Positions 9,644 to 17,267 of a stretch of 45,251 bases of DNA are shown here, piece after piece; within the stretch, counting starts at the first letter, position 1, and every line of letters starts with the position of its first letter. A program made the position numbers and the translations under genes. A model generated the notes under the pieces. That model had not been told where the DNA came from, searched no databases, and saw only the letters and a program-made list of their open reading frames with translations. The DNA lies in assembly GCA_012838665.1 (NCBI GenBank), contig DUOX01000031.1:1-45251 (forward strand), given 5' to 3'. Source of the stretch: Clostridiales bacterium (GTDB lineage: Bacteria > Bacillota > Clostridia > Oscillospirales > Oscillospiraceae).

Positions 9644-10954
9644 ATGGCCTCTACTGTTATAAAATTAATTGAACCCGGCAGCCCGTTATACAATAAAGTG
9701 CACCCGGGGGACAGGCTATTGGCTATCAACGGCAATAAGATTGCCGATGTCTTGGACTACAAATATTATTCCTACGACAGCGAGCTGAACCTTGAGATAG
9801 AAAAAGGCGGGAGCAAAACAGTCCGCATTAAGGTTTGCAAGGAGGAGGGCCGGGATTTGGGCCTGGAATTTGAGACATATCTCATGGACAGCGCCCGATC
9901 CTGCGCCAACAAGTGCCTGTTTTGCTTTATAGACCAGTTGCCAAAGGGGATGCGGGAAAGCCTGTATTTCAAGGACGATGATGCCCGCCTCAGCTTCCTT
10001 ACCGGAAATTATATCACACTCACCAACCTTTCGGAGCGGGAATTGGACAGGATTATTTCACTTAGAGTATCACCAATTAACATCTCAGTCCACGCAACGG
10101 ACCCCGAGCTAAGAGTAAGGCTTCTGGGCAATCCCAGAGCCGCCAGGGGCTACGGGATTATGAAGAGGCTGGCGGAGGGGAAAATCACCATGAACTGCCA
10201 GATAGTGTGCTGCCCCGGGATAAATGACGGCCAGGCCCTGCGCTCTACCATGGAGGACCTGGCGGCCCTGTACCCCCAGGTGGCCAGCGTTTCCGTGGTT
10301 CCGGTAGGGCTTACCAAGTACAGGGAGGGGCTGCCCGGTCTTCGAGCCTTCGACAGGGAGACTGCGGCGGAGACTGTAAAGCAGGTAAACGGCTTTGGTA
10401 GCCTGTGCCTTGAAAAGTACGGCAGCCGCATTTTCTTCTGTGCCGACGAGGTGTATTTAAAGGCCGGACTGCCCATTCCCGATGATGATTATTATGAGGG
10501 CTGGCCCCAGCTTGAAAACGGCGTGGGCATGCTCAGGCTGTTGGAGTCGGAATTTCTGGAAGAACTGGAGTCAACTGACCACAGCGGTTCCGGCCGGATG
10601 TTTTCCATTGCCACCGGAGTTGCTGCAGCCCCGTTTATTCAAAAACTTTTAATGACAGCCTCGGAAAAATGTTATAAAATTCAAGGAAAGGTGCATGCTG
10701 TGGTTAACGACTTTTTCGGCCACAGTATTGACGTGGCGGGGCTTGTCACAGGCGGCGACCTTATAGCCCAGCTCCGGGGCAAGGACCTGGGACAGCGCCT
10801 GCTCATACCGCAAAACATGCTGCGCCATGGAGAAGGCGTTTTTCTGGACGACGTCACCCTGGAGGACGTGGAAAGGGAGCTGGGTGTTCCCCTTTGCCCC
10901 GTTGCGCAGGATGGCGCACAGCTTCTCAGGGCCATGCTTGAACTGAAATTATAA
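9644..10954 (+). CDS. DUF512 family protein with PDZ and radical-SAM-like Cys motif
   Basis: A 436-residue protein with an N-terminal PDZ-like domain (about residues 3-65, GSPLYNKVHPGDRLLAING), then CANKCLFCF with Cys87, Cys91 and Cys94. That CxxxCxxC arrangement would bind a [4Fe-4S] cluster as in radical SAM enzymes. A C-terminal DUF512 domain carries DDYYEGWPQLENGVGMLR. The family is widespread in Firmicutes and often sits beside der, as here; its substrate is unknown. A frame-extending ATG at 9572 lies before the rpmF terminator and is rejected; GGAGGA precedes the ATG at 9644. Confidence 0.85.
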   Translation: MASTVIKLIEPGSPLYNKVHPGDRLLAINGNKIADVLDYKYYSYDSELNLEIEKGGSKTVRIKVCKEEGRDLGLEFETYLMDSARSCANKCLFCFIDQLPKGMRESLYFKDDDARLSFLTGNYITLTNLSERELDRIISLRVSPINISVHATDPELRVRLLGNPRAARGYGIMKRLAEGKITMNCQIVCCPGINDGQALRSTMEDLAALYPQVASVSVVPVGLTKYREGLPGLRAFDRETAAETVKQVNGFGSLCLEKYGSRIFFCADEVYLKAGLPIPDDDYYEGWPQLENGVGMLRLLESEFLEELESTDHSGSGRMFSIATGVAAAPFIQKLLMTASEKCYKIQGKVHAVVNDFFGHSIDVAGLVTGGDLIAQLRGKDLGQRLLIPQNMLRHGEGVFLDDVTLEDVERELGVPLCPVAQDGAQLLRAMLELKL

Positions 10955-11029
10955 AACATTTACAAATATTTGCGATGACTGCCGGAGACCCGGCGTAAAC
11001 ATAAACACCACAAAAGGAGGGCTGAAACC

Positions 11030-12355
11030 ATGTCAAAGCCTCTTGTTGCCATAGTGGGACGGCCCAACGTGGGAAAGTCCATGCTGTTTAACCGGCTGGC
11101 GGGGAAAAGGCTTTCCATAGTAGAGGACACCCCCGGCGTTACCCGGGATAGATTATATGCGGAATGTGAATGGAACGGTAGAAAATTTGATATAGTCGAC
11201 ACTGGCGGCATCGAGCCCAGCACGGATGATGAGATACTGCTCTTTATGCGCGAGCAGGCACAAATCGCCATTGATTCCGCCGACGTCATCGTTTTTGTGA
11301 CGGAGATAGGTACCGGCGTTACCGCCGCCGACCATGAAGTGGCCGGCATGCTGCTGAAAGCCAAAAAGCCTGTTGTGCTGGCAGTCAACAAGATGGACTC
11401 CATAGGAGAGGTGGACCCGGGCATATACGAGTTTTACAGCCTTGGTTTGGGCGAACCCATTGCTCTATCCGCAATTCACGGTCATGGAACCGGGGACCTT
11501 CTGGACAGGTGCGTGGAGTATTTTCCTCCTGCCTCTGAGTATGAAGAGGATGACGACCGCATCAAGGTGGCGGTTATAGGCAAGCCAAACGTGGGCAAAT
11601 CCTCCCTGATCAACCTTATTCTGGGGGAGGAGCGGGTCATTGTAAGCAATATTGCCGGCACCACCCGGGACGCCGTTGACAGCGCCTTTGAAAATAAGCA
11701 CGGCAAATATACCTTCATTGATACCGCGGGAATCCGCCGGAAGGCCAGGGTGGATGACAGGATAGAAAAATTCTCCGTAATGAGGGCACAAATGGCCATT
11801 GAACGCTCGGATGTCTGCCTTATAATGATTGACGCCCGGGAGGGGGTAACTGAGCAGGACAAAAAAATTGCCGGCCTTGCCCACGAGGCGGGAAAGGCCA
11901 GCATAATTGTTGTAAACAAATGGGATTTGGTGGAGAAAGACTCCAAAACCATGGATAAAATGCGCCTGCAGATACAAAATGATTTGAAATACATGTCATA
12001 TGCCCCTGTACTTTTTATTTCCGCCTTGACGGGGCAGCGCGCAGAGTGTATATTCGAACTGATTAATTATGTGCATGACCAAAGCTGTATGCGTATTACC
12101 ACCGGCATGCTCAACAATGTGCTGGCAGATGCCCAGGCAAGGGTACAGCCTCCCACGGACAGGGGAAAAAGGCTTAAAATCTACTACATGACCCAAACGG
12201 GAATCAAGCCCCCCAACTTTGTGGTGTTTGTAAACAGCAGGGAGCTATTCCATTTCTCATATCAGCGCTATTTGGAAAACCAGATAAGGGCTGTATTTGG
12301 ACTGGAAGGTACTCCAATTCGAATGGTCATAAGACAGAAGGGAGATACAGAATGA
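11030..12355 (+). CDS. der: Ribosome biogenesis GTPase Der (EngA)
   Basis: An essential GTPase for 50S subunit maturation. In 441 residues it has two tandem G domains: GRPNVGKS from residue 10 and GKPNVGKSS from about residue 184, each with its DTPG/DTAG and NKxD motifs (VNKMD, VNKWD). A C-terminal KH-like domain starts at about residue 350. AAAGGAGGG precedes the ATG. The last bases overlap the plsY start by four bases, so the two are translationally coupled, an arrangement seen in other Clostridia. A small GC hairpin (GCCGG/CCGGC) lies in the upstream gap. Confidence 0.97.
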   Translation: MSKPLVAIVGRPNVGKSMLFNRLAGKRLSIVEDTPGVTRDRLYAECEWNGRKFDIVDTGGIEPSTDDEILLFMREQAQIAIDSADVIVFVTEIGTGVTAADHEVAGMLLKAKKPVVLAVNKMDSIGEVDPGIYEFYSLGLGEPIALSAIHGHGTGDLLDRCVEYFPPASEYEEDDDRIKVAVIGKPNVGKSSLINLILGEERVIVSNIAGTTRDAVDSAFENKHGKYTFIDTAGIRRKARVDDRIEKFSVMRAQMAIERSDVCLIMIDAREGVTEQDKKIAGLAHEAGKASIIVVNKWDLVEKDSKTMDKMRLQIQNDLKYMSYAPVLFISALTGQRAECIFELINYVHDQSCMRITTGMLNNVLADAQARVQPPTDRGKRLKIYYMTQTGIKPPNFVVFVNSRELFHFSYQRYLENQIRAVFGLEGTPIRMVIRQKGDTE

Positions 12356-12987
12356 CAGTTGTACTCCTGGTTATAATTGCCGTAATCTCTTATCTGTTGG
12401 GTGGAGTCAACGGGGCCATAATTTCGTCTAAGTATTTCTGGAAAAAAGACATCAGAGATTACGGCAGCGGAAATGCGGGACTTACAAACTTTTTTCGCAT
12501 CTTTGGCGTTGCCGGCATACTGCTTGTAATAGCAATTGACGTGCTTAAATCCGTGATAGCGGTACTTATAGGAAGCGCCCTCATGGGTATTCAGGGCGAG
12601 AACCTGGTGGGCAAGCTTTTTGCCGGGTTTTGCCTGATGCTGGGACATGTATATCCTGTTTTCTTCCAGTTTAGAGGCGGCAAGGCAGTTTTGTGCCTTG
12701 GAATTATATCCCTGATGGTTGACTGGCGTGTGGGCATCATTTGCTGGCTGATTTTTGCTCTTGTTGTGATATTCACAAAATATGTGTCTTTAGGCTCAAT
12801 TATTGGAGCTGTCTTTTTCCCGATTTGTATTTGGGCATTTGGCTATACCGGGCTTGAAGCAACCCTGTCGCTTATCTGCGCCCTTATAGTCTTATTCAAG
12901 CACAGGGATAATATTATTAGGCTTCTTAAGGGCAAGGAAGCCAAATTTAATATAGGTAAAAAATCAGGGCAAAAATTTGACGATTGA
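12352..12987 (+). CDS. plsY: Glycerol-3-phosphate acyltransferase PlsY
   Basis: This membrane enzyme transfers an acyl group from acyl-phosphate to glycerol-3-phosphate, the first step of phospholipid synthesis in Gram-positives. It is 211 residues with about five membrane helices. The family motifs are present: GSGNAGLTNFFR (residues 38-49), GHVYPVFFQFRGGKAV and FKHRDNIIRLLKGKE at the C terminus. It overlaps der by ATGA and is followed by a terminator hairpin. Confidence 0.94.
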   Translation: MTVVLLVIIAVISYLLGGVNGAIISSKYFWKKDIRDYGSGNAGLTNFFRIFGVAGILLVIAIDVLKSVIAVLIGSALMGIQGENLVGKLFAGFCLMLGHVYPVFFQFRGGKAVLCLGIISLMVDWRVGIICWLIFALVVIFTKYVSLGSIIGAVFFPICIWAFGYTGLEATLSLICALIVLFKHRDNIIRLLKGKEAKFNIGKKSGQKFDD

Positions 12988-13012
12988 CGATTAAATCCAT
13001 ACTGTTTAACTT

Positions 13013-13050
13013 AACAAGGCATGCCCATGGATATGCCTTGTTCCTTTATT
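13013..13050 (+). terminator. Terminator after plsY
   Basis: AACAAGGCAT (13013-13022) pairs with ATGCCTTGTT (13033-13042), followed by CCTTTATTT. Confidence 0.75.
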
Positions 13051-13174
13051 TGCTTTATCGTCCGCGGCGAAATTGAAAAAGTATAATAACCATTGTATTT
13101 TATGTTTGTAGTTGCGGTAATCTGATAGTTAAACCGTGCTTATAAACTATACGATGTATCAAACCGTCCTTTCG

Positions 13175-13207
13175 AGGAAATACTATCGAGTACTTCCTTG
13201 AAAGGGG
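13175..13207 (+). promoter_or_regulatory. Hairpin abutting the sigG ribosome-binding site
   Basis: AGGAAATACT (13175-13184) can pair with AGTACTTCCT (13189-13198) around ATCG with one mismatch. It ends at the AAAGGGG ribosome-binding site of sigG, so it could influence initiation. No forespore-type promoter could be assigned with confidence in 13050-13175. Confidence 0.4.
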
Positions 13208-13215
13208 TTGTACTT

Positions 13216-13992
13216 TTGCAGGGAAAGGTAGAAATTAGTGGCGTAAATACATCAAAGCTGAAAGTATTAAAAAATGAAGAAACACGAGCTTTGCTTGGGA
13301 GAGCGAAAAATGGTGATACAGAAGCAAGAAGACAACTAATAGAAGGTAATATAAGATTAGTTCTTTCAGTGATTCAAAAGTTTATTGGCAGAGGAGAGAA
13401 TGTTGATGACCTTTTTCAAGTTGGTTGTATTGGCTTGATAAAAGCCATTGACCACTTCGACACCTCTCAAATGGTAAAATTTTCCACTTACGGCGTGCCC
13501 ATGATTTCGGGGGAGATACGCAGATACCTACGAGATAACAGCCCAGTGCGGGTCAGCAGAAGTACGAGAGATACGGCATATAAGGTTCTTCAGGCAAAGG
13601 AAAAACTGATGGCGGAAAAAGGGAGAGAGCCCAGCGTAGAAGAAATCGCTAAAGACTTGGGAATAAAAAAGGAAGAAGTGGTATTCGCCATGGATGCCAT
13701 TTGCGACCCAGTATCCCTGTATGAGCCAGTGTACACTGACGGAGGAGAAAGCATCTGCGTCATGGATCAGGTGGGCGATAACAAGAACACTGACGACAAC
13801 TGGCTGGAACAGATTGCCCTGGCTGAAGCCATAAGCCGTCTGGGCGAAAGGGAAAAGCATATACTTGCCCTCAGGTTCTATGACGGGAAAACTCAAATGG
13901 AAGTGGCTACAGAGGTGGGAATCAGCCAGGCTCAGGTCTCCCGCCTTGAGAAAAATGCCATCAACCAGATTAAAAGAAACATATCATCCTGA
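13216..13992 (+). CDS. sigG: RNA polymerase sporulation sigma factor SigG
   Basis: Late forespore sigma factor that turns on spore-maturation and germination genes. The 258 residues match Bacillus SigG closely from KVEISGVNTSKLKVLKNEE. Region 2 carries DLFQVGCIGLIKAIDHFD and EIRRYLRDNSPVRVSRSTRD, and the region 4 helix-turn-helix carries MEVATEVGISQAQVSRLEK. The start is a TTG preceded by AAAGGGG; a TTG six codons earlier has no good site. spoIIGA and sigE, its usual neighbours, are absent. The first 70 or so codons are AT-rich with many AGA, GAA and ATA codons, unlike the rest of the gene and its neighbours. Confidence 0.93.
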   Translation: MQGKVEISGVNTSKLKVLKNEETRALLGRAKNGDTEARRQLIEGNIRLVLSVIQKFIGRGENVDDLFQVGCIGLIKAIDHFDTSQMVKFSTYGVPMISGEIRRYLRDNSPVRVSRSTRDTAYKVLQAKEKLMAEKGREPSVEEIAKDLGIKKEEVVFAMDAICDPVSLYEPVYTDGGESICVMDQVGDNKNTDDNWLEQIALAEAISRLGEREKHILALRFYDGKTQMEVATEVGISQAQVSRLEKNAINQIKRNISS

Positions 13993-14009
13993 GAGTTGAA
14001 GTAAAAGTA

Positions 14010-14043
14010 TAAAGGGGAAGCTGAAGTAGCCTCCCCTTTATTA
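14010..14043 (+). terminator. Terminator after sigG
   Basis: TAAAGGGG (14010-14017) pairs with CCCCTTTA (14033-14040), with inner GCT/AGC pairs, followed by TTA. Confidence 0.7.
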
Positions 14044-14192
14044 TGCATAAAAGCCCTATGCTATATCATAGTTTTGCTTGCAACCCGAAATCTTTCTTTT
14101 GTCCAATCCTTGCTTATATTGGTTCTCCTTCATTACATATGTTGCTCATAAAGAGGAAATTAGCTAGCAATGTAAAAACGCAAATCCGGATC

Positions 14193-14221
14193 TTGCTACT
14201 ATTCGAGATTCAGAATATAAT
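14193..14221 (+). promoter_or_regulatory. Promoter-like sequence upstream of an HTH gene remnant
   Basis: TTGCTA (14193-14198), 17 bases, TATAAT (14216-14221), followed by GGGAGGG and an ATG at 14252. It looks like the intact control region of a gene that is now broken. The 14044-14190 stretch shows nothing recognisable. Confidence 0.5.
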
Positions 14222-14251
14222 ATATCTAGTTAGCATAATTGGGAGGGTACC

Positions 14252-14311
14252 ATGAATTACATATCTGCTAAAGAAGCTGCTGAGCTTGGGGGATTTCACA
14301 AAGGCGAGTAG
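14252..14311 (+). pseudogene. N-terminal remnant of an HTH DNA-binding protein
   Basis: With a good ribosome-binding site (GGGAGGG) the frame reads MNYISAKEAAELGGFHKGE and then stops. The first dozen residues match the opening of small clostridial excisionase/MerR-like helix-turn-helix proteins that begin MNYISxKEAAExWGIS; the sequence then breaks off. It abuts a fragment of a different gene on the opposite strand, so it is a truncation scar rather than a functional gene. Confidence 0.55.
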
Positions 14312-14455
14312 CTACATCAGTGAGTATTTTGCGCCAAAGACCCACATATTTTTTTCCAGTACTTTATGTATATCCTTTTCAAGCGTATTAGGATTATCAA
14401 TCAAAACCTGTAATTGTTCCAGAAATCTCAATCTAGTACTCGCTTGATTAGCGAT
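14312..14455 (-). pseudogene. Internal fragment of a DUF4263 (Shedu-type) protein
   Basis: On the minus strand an open frame of about 48 codons includes RFLEQLQVLIDNPN, LEKDIHKVLEKNMWVFG and AKYSLM, then a stop at 14312. The pattern of a short helix, then LExxIxxxLExNxWxFG, is what I know from the start of the DUF4263/SduA nuclease domain of Shedu-type defence proteins. No start codon with a ribosome-binding site is present and the catalytic core is missing, so this is a relic. Assignment is from memory of the family and is moderately sure. Confidence 0.45.
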
Positions 14456-14513
14456 TACCCGATTGGAGAAAAACGCCATAAATCAGATTAAAAAAAGCAT
14501 ATTTGTATCATGA
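14448..14513 (+). pseudogene. C-terminal remnant of a second SigG-like sigma factor
   Basis: The frame ending in TGA at 14511-14513 reads ITRLEKNAINQIKKSIFVS, nearly identical to the end of the intact sigG product (SRLEKNAINQIKRNISS), though the codons differ. Upstream the similarity stops abruptly at the DUF4263 fragment. It is therefore the last 17 or so codons of a paralogous or horizontally acquired sporulation sigma gene, or of a former sigG copy. Confidence 0.65.
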
Positions 14514-14516
14514 CTT

Positions 14517-14556
14517 GGAATACCCCCTGCATAAATTATATGTATGGGGGTATTCC
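14517..14556 (+). repeat. Perfect 11-bp inverted repeat upstream of ylmC/ymxH
   Basis: GGAATACCCCC (14517-14527) and GGGGGTATTCC (14546-14556) can form a stable stem that extends inward through TGCATA/TATGTA. It lacks a T-run on the plus strand and ends five bases before the AAAGGAGG of the next gene. It may be an operator or a 5' leader hairpin. Confidence 0.6.
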
Positions 14557-14577
14557 GCATAAAGGAGGAGGGTTTGT

Positions 14578-14856
14578 ATGTGTTGTCGTATTGCCGATTT
14601 GCGCTGTAAAGAAGTAATAAACATCTGCAACGGCCACAGGCTGGGATTCGTATTTGATGTGGAAATCGATATAATTACAGGACGGGTGGTTACTATAATT
14701 ATACCCGGGCCCTGCCGCTTTTTTGGATTGTTCGGCAGGGAGGACGACTACATAATACCCTGGGACTGCATAACCCGCATTGGGGAGGATATAATTCTTA
14801 TAGAAGTCGGTGGTGAATATAAACGCGGCCGCAGGGAAAAGAAACCTTTTTATTGA
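14578..14856 (+). CDS. YlmC/YmxH family sporulation protein (PRC-barrel)
   Basis: A 92-residue PRC-barrel domain protein of the YlmC/YmxH family, found in nearly all endospore formers. It has the typical opening MCCRIADLRCKEVINICNG, a GFVFDVEIDIITGRV strand and a DDYIIPWDCITRIGEDIILIE segment. Its biochemical role is not established. AAAGGAGG precedes the ATG. No terminator was seen before the rpsB promoter, which lies 38 bases downstream. Confidence 0.88.
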   Translation: MCCRIADLRCKEVINICNGHRLGFVFDVEIDIITGRVVTIIIPGPCRFFGLFGREDDYIIPWDCITRIGEDIILIEVGGEYKRGRREKKPFY

Positions 14857-14893
14857 AAAGTTCCATAAACGCCAAAATATCCGAAGGAAACCC

Positions 14894-14922
14894 TTGCAAT
14901 ATACCATAATCTTTGCTATAAT
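14894..14922 (+). promoter_or_regulatory. Promoter of rpsB-tsf
   Basis: TTGCAA (14894-14899), 17 bases, TATAAT (14917-14922). Transcription would start near 14929, giving a leader of about 105 bases. Confidence 0.8.
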
Positions 14923-14929
14923 GCCATGG

Positions 14930-15030
14930 CATTATTTATTACACACGGATGGCTGACCTGCGACCATGTGGCTTCGGTCCGGTCGGGCAGGGATGAGGCC
15001 GCCGGAGGTAATAACAAAATAAAGGAGGAA
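14930..15030 (+). promoter_or_regulatory. Structured 5' leader of rpsB, candidate ribosomal-protein autoregulatory element
   Basis: The leader contains CCTGCGACC (14957-14965) that can pair with GGTCGGGCAGG (about 14981-14991) with a small bulge, and an inner TTCGG-capped element. S2 autoregulates through rpsB leaders in other bacteria, so a similar role is possible. It does not match a motif I can name. Confidence 0.35.
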
Positions 15031-15035
15031 ACATA

Positions 15036-15779
15036 ATGTCAGTAGTATCAATGAAACAGCTTTTGGAGGCCGGCGTACATTTCGGCCACCAGACCCGTAG
15101 GTGGAACCCCAAGATGGCCGAATATATTTATATGGAACGTAACGGCATCTACATCATTGACTTGCAGAAAACCGTAAGGAAACTGGAGGAAGCCTATAAC
15201 TTTATCCGCACTCTTGTTGAAAACGGAGAGAGCGTTTTGTTTGTAGGCACCAAGAAACAGGCCCAGGATTCCGTCCGTGAGGAGGCCACTCGTGTCGGCA
15301 TGTTCTATGTCAATGCCCGCTGGTTGGGCGGCATGCTCACCAACTTTAAGACCATGCGCACCCGTATAGACCGGCTGGCTCAGCTCAAGCAGATGCAGGA
15401 AGACGGCACCTTCGACATGCTTCCCAAGAAGGAAGTCATTAAGCTCACCGGTGAGATTAACAAGCTGGAGAAATATCTTGGCGGCGTTAAGGATATGAAG
15501 AAGCTCCCCGGGGCTCTTTTTGTAATCGACCCCAGGAAGGAGCACAACGCCATTGCTGAGGCTCGCAAGCTGGGTATCCCCATTGTAGCTGTTGTAGACA
15601 CCAACTGCGATCCCGATGAAATTGACTATGTTATCCCGGGGAATGACGATGCAATCCGCGCTATCCGCCTGATAACCTCCACCATAGCCAATGCCGTACA
15701 GGAAGGCAGACAGGGTGAAGATACCCAGGTTGAGGCCCAGCCTGAAGAGCAGAAACAGGAAGAAGTCGAACAGGAATAA
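15036..15779 (+). CDS. rpsB: 30S ribosomal protein S2
   Basis: Structural protein of the small subunit. It is 247 residues with the hallmark opening [46 protein letters not shown] and the late [21 protein letters not shown] and [20 protein letters not shown] blocks. The C terminus is acidic and Gln/Glu-rich. AAAGGAGG precedes the ATG. tsf follows after a 78-base gap that holds a hairpin. Confidence 0.98.
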   Translation: MSVVSMKQLLEAGVHFGHQTRRWNPKMAEYIYMERNGIYIIDLQKTVRKLEEAYNFIRTLVENGESVLFVGTKKQAQDSVREEATRVGMFYVNARWLGGMLTNFKTMRTRIDRLAQLKQMQEDGTFDMLPKKEVIKLTGEINKLEKYLGGVKDMKKLPGALFVIDPRKEHNAIAEARKLGIPIVAVVDTNCDPDEIDYVIPGNDDAIRAIRLITSTIANAVQEGRQGEDTQVEAQPEEQKQEEVEQE

Positions 15780-15783
15780 TAAG

Positions 15784-15809
15784 ATGGGCGGACACTCAGG
15801 TCCGCCCAT
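15784..15809 (+). repeat. Intercistronic hairpin between rpsB and tsf
   Basis: ATGGGCGGAC pairs perfectly with GTCCGCCCAT around ACTCAG. There is no T-run behind it, so it is more likely a partial attenuator or an mRNA stability or processing element than a full terminator. Confidence 0.7.
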
Positions 15810-15857
15810 TACGGGTTAAGATAAAAAACGATATTTAATATACAGGAGGAAGAAAAA

Positions 15858-16793
15858 ATGGCATTTACCGCTACTGACGTTAAAAAGCTGCGTGAAATGA
15901 CCGGCGTTGGTATGATGGACTGTAAAAAGGCCCTCGCCGCTAATGACGGAGATATGGACAAGGCCGTTGAATGGCTCAGGCAAAAAGGGCTTGCCGCCGC
16001 CCAGAAAAAGGCCGGAAGAATCGCCGCTGAAGGTATGGCTTACGCTGACGTGATTAGTGGCGTTGGCGTTGTGGTTGAAGTCAATGCTGAGACTGACTTC
16101 GTTGCCAAGAACGAACTCTTTGTAGAGTTTGTTCACGCAGTTGCCCAGGCGGTTGCAGATAACGACCCTGCAGATGTACCGGCTCTTATGGCCTGCAAAT
16201 ATCCCGGAAGCGATATGACCATTGAACAGGCGCAGCAGGAAAAAATTCTTGTAATCGGCGAAAAAATAAGCGTCCGCCGCTTTGCCCGCTATTCCGCCGG
16301 CTATAATGTCCCCTACGTCCATATGGGCGGGCGCATAGGTGTTATGGTGAACATGGAAATCTCCGACAACATCAAGGACAAGCCCGAGGTTGAGGAACTG
16401 GGCAAGGACATTGCAATGCAGATTGCAGCCATGCGTCCCATTTATCTGGACTCAGCTTCGGTGGACGCTGAGGAGCTGGAGAAGGAGAAAAGCATCCAGA
16501 TGGCCAAGGCCATGGAGGAGAACAAGGCAAAGAACCTGCCTGAGGACAAGGCGAAAAAGATAGCTGAAAACATGGTAAAGGGCCGTCTCAACAAGTTTTT
16601 TGAGGAGATTTGCCTCCTGAATCAGCCCTTTGTCAAGGAAAACAAAATAACCGTTGAAAAGCACGTCCAGGCCGTGGCCAAACAGCTTGGCGGAACCATC
16701 GCCGTCAAGGCTTTTACCCGTTTTGAAAAGGGAGAGGGCATTGAGAAGAAGGAAGATGACTTCGCTGCTGAGATCGCCAGCATGATGAAATAA
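15858..16793 (+). CDS. tsf: Translation elongation factor Ts
   Basis: Guanine-nucleotide exchange factor for EF-Tu. It is 311 residues with the N-terminal UBA-like domain VKKLREMTGVGMMDCKKAL, the EF-Tu contact motif NAETDFVAKNELF, and the dimerisation domain ending near LNQPFVKENKITV. It is slightly longer than the roughly 290 residues of Bacillus EF-Ts because of a Lys/Glu-rich stretch around residues 205-235. The second gene of rpsB-tsf, followed by a clear terminator. Confidence 0.97.
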   Translation: MAFTATDVKKLREMTGVGMMDCKKALAANDGDMDKAVEWLRQKGLAAAQKKAGRIAAEGMAYADVISGVGVVVEVNAETDFVAKNELFVEFVHAVAQAVADNDPADVPALMACKYPGSDMTIEQAQQEKILVIGEKISVRRFARYSAGYNVPYVHMGGRIGVMVNMEISDNIKDKPEVEELGKDIAMQIAAMRPIYLDSASVDAEELEKEKSIQMAKAMEENKAKNLPEDKAKKIAENMVKGRLNKFFEEICLLNQPFVKENKITVEKHVQAVAKQLGGTIAVKAFTRFEKGEGIEKKEDDFAAEIASMMK

Positions 16794-16812
16794 ATCTATT
16801 AGTTATAAGAAA

Positions 16813-16848
16813 GAGCCCGGGAGACTTTAGTGTTTCTCGGGCCTTTTT
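16813..16848 (+). terminator. Terminator after tsf
   Basis: GCCCGGGAGAC (16815-16825) pairs with GTTTCTCGGGC (16832-16842), followed by CTTTTT. From here to the ilv promoter (16849-17015) the sequence is AT-rich and shows nothing recognisable. Confidence 0.85.
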
Positions 16849-17015
16849 ATGCCCAGGTTTTTCTCTTGCGGCGACAATCCTGATAGAGATGACCGCATCA
16901 ATTTACAATTCCTATTTTAGTTTATGTATAAAATAACCAATAAGAAATATTATATTGTATAACCATCCGCGTATTGTGAGCAGGCACAAAAATCAGGAAT
17001 AAAGAATATTGTGTA

Positions 17016-17044
17016 TTGACATATACTTATCTGGGTGGTACTAT
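17016..17044 (+). promoter_or_regulatory. Promoter of the ilv-leu operon
   Basis: TTGACA (17016-17021), 17 bases, TACTAT (17039-17044). It lies just upstream of the leader ORF and about 300 bases before ilvB. Confidence 0.8.
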
Positions 17045-17075
17045 TAGCAAAAATTATTAATGGTGAGGAGCTAAC

Positions 17076-17192
17076 ATGTCCGCTATGTTTATGAGCCAAA
17101 TCATAATTATTAGCATACTTATACTCGGGCTTATTATTGTCCGGGTTCTTTGTCATGTTAATAATTGTGATTTCGCTGAAACGGGCGGTTAG
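17076..17192 (+). CDS. Branched-chain amino acid leader peptide (ilv attenuator)
   Basis: A 38-codon ORF with a good ribosome-binding site (GGTGAGGAG), placed between the ilv promoter and an intrinsic terminator. Codons 9-25 encode IIIISILILGLIIVRVL: eight Ile, four Leu and three Val codons occur in the whole peptide. That is the hallmark of a leader peptide for transcription attenuation. With scarce charged tRNA the ribosome would stall in this run; GGGTTCTT (17143-17150) could then pair with GGGAGCCC (17226-17233) and block the terminator. The pairing is my inference. The hydrophobic run could also be a small membrane protein, but its position favours a leader peptide. Confidence 0.7.
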   Translation: MSAMFMSQIIIISILILGLIIVRVLCHVNNCDFAETGG

Positions 17193-17227
17193 GATACTAG
17201 TATAGTATAATTATAACCAGATAATGG

Positions 17228-17267
17228 GAGCCCTGCAGTGAAATGCTGCAGGGCTCTTTGTTTTTTT
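17228..17267 (+). terminator. Attenuator terminator of the ilv-leu operon
   Basis: GAGCCCTGCAG (17228-17238) pairs perfectly with CTGCAGGGCTC (17246-17256) around TGAAATG, followed by TTTGTTTTTTT. It lies between the leader ORF and ilvB with no other promoter visible, so operon transcription must pass it. A second AT-rich hairpin (about 17188-17219, GGTTA/TAACC with inner ATACTA/TAGTAT) precedes it and overlaps the leader stop codon. Confidence 0.88.

Noticed and set aside
14043-14255. 70-codon plus-strand frame after the sigG terminator
   Set aside because: No ribosome-binding site, unusual composition and no recognisable motif. A better-supported promoter and start for the HTH remnant lie inside and after it.
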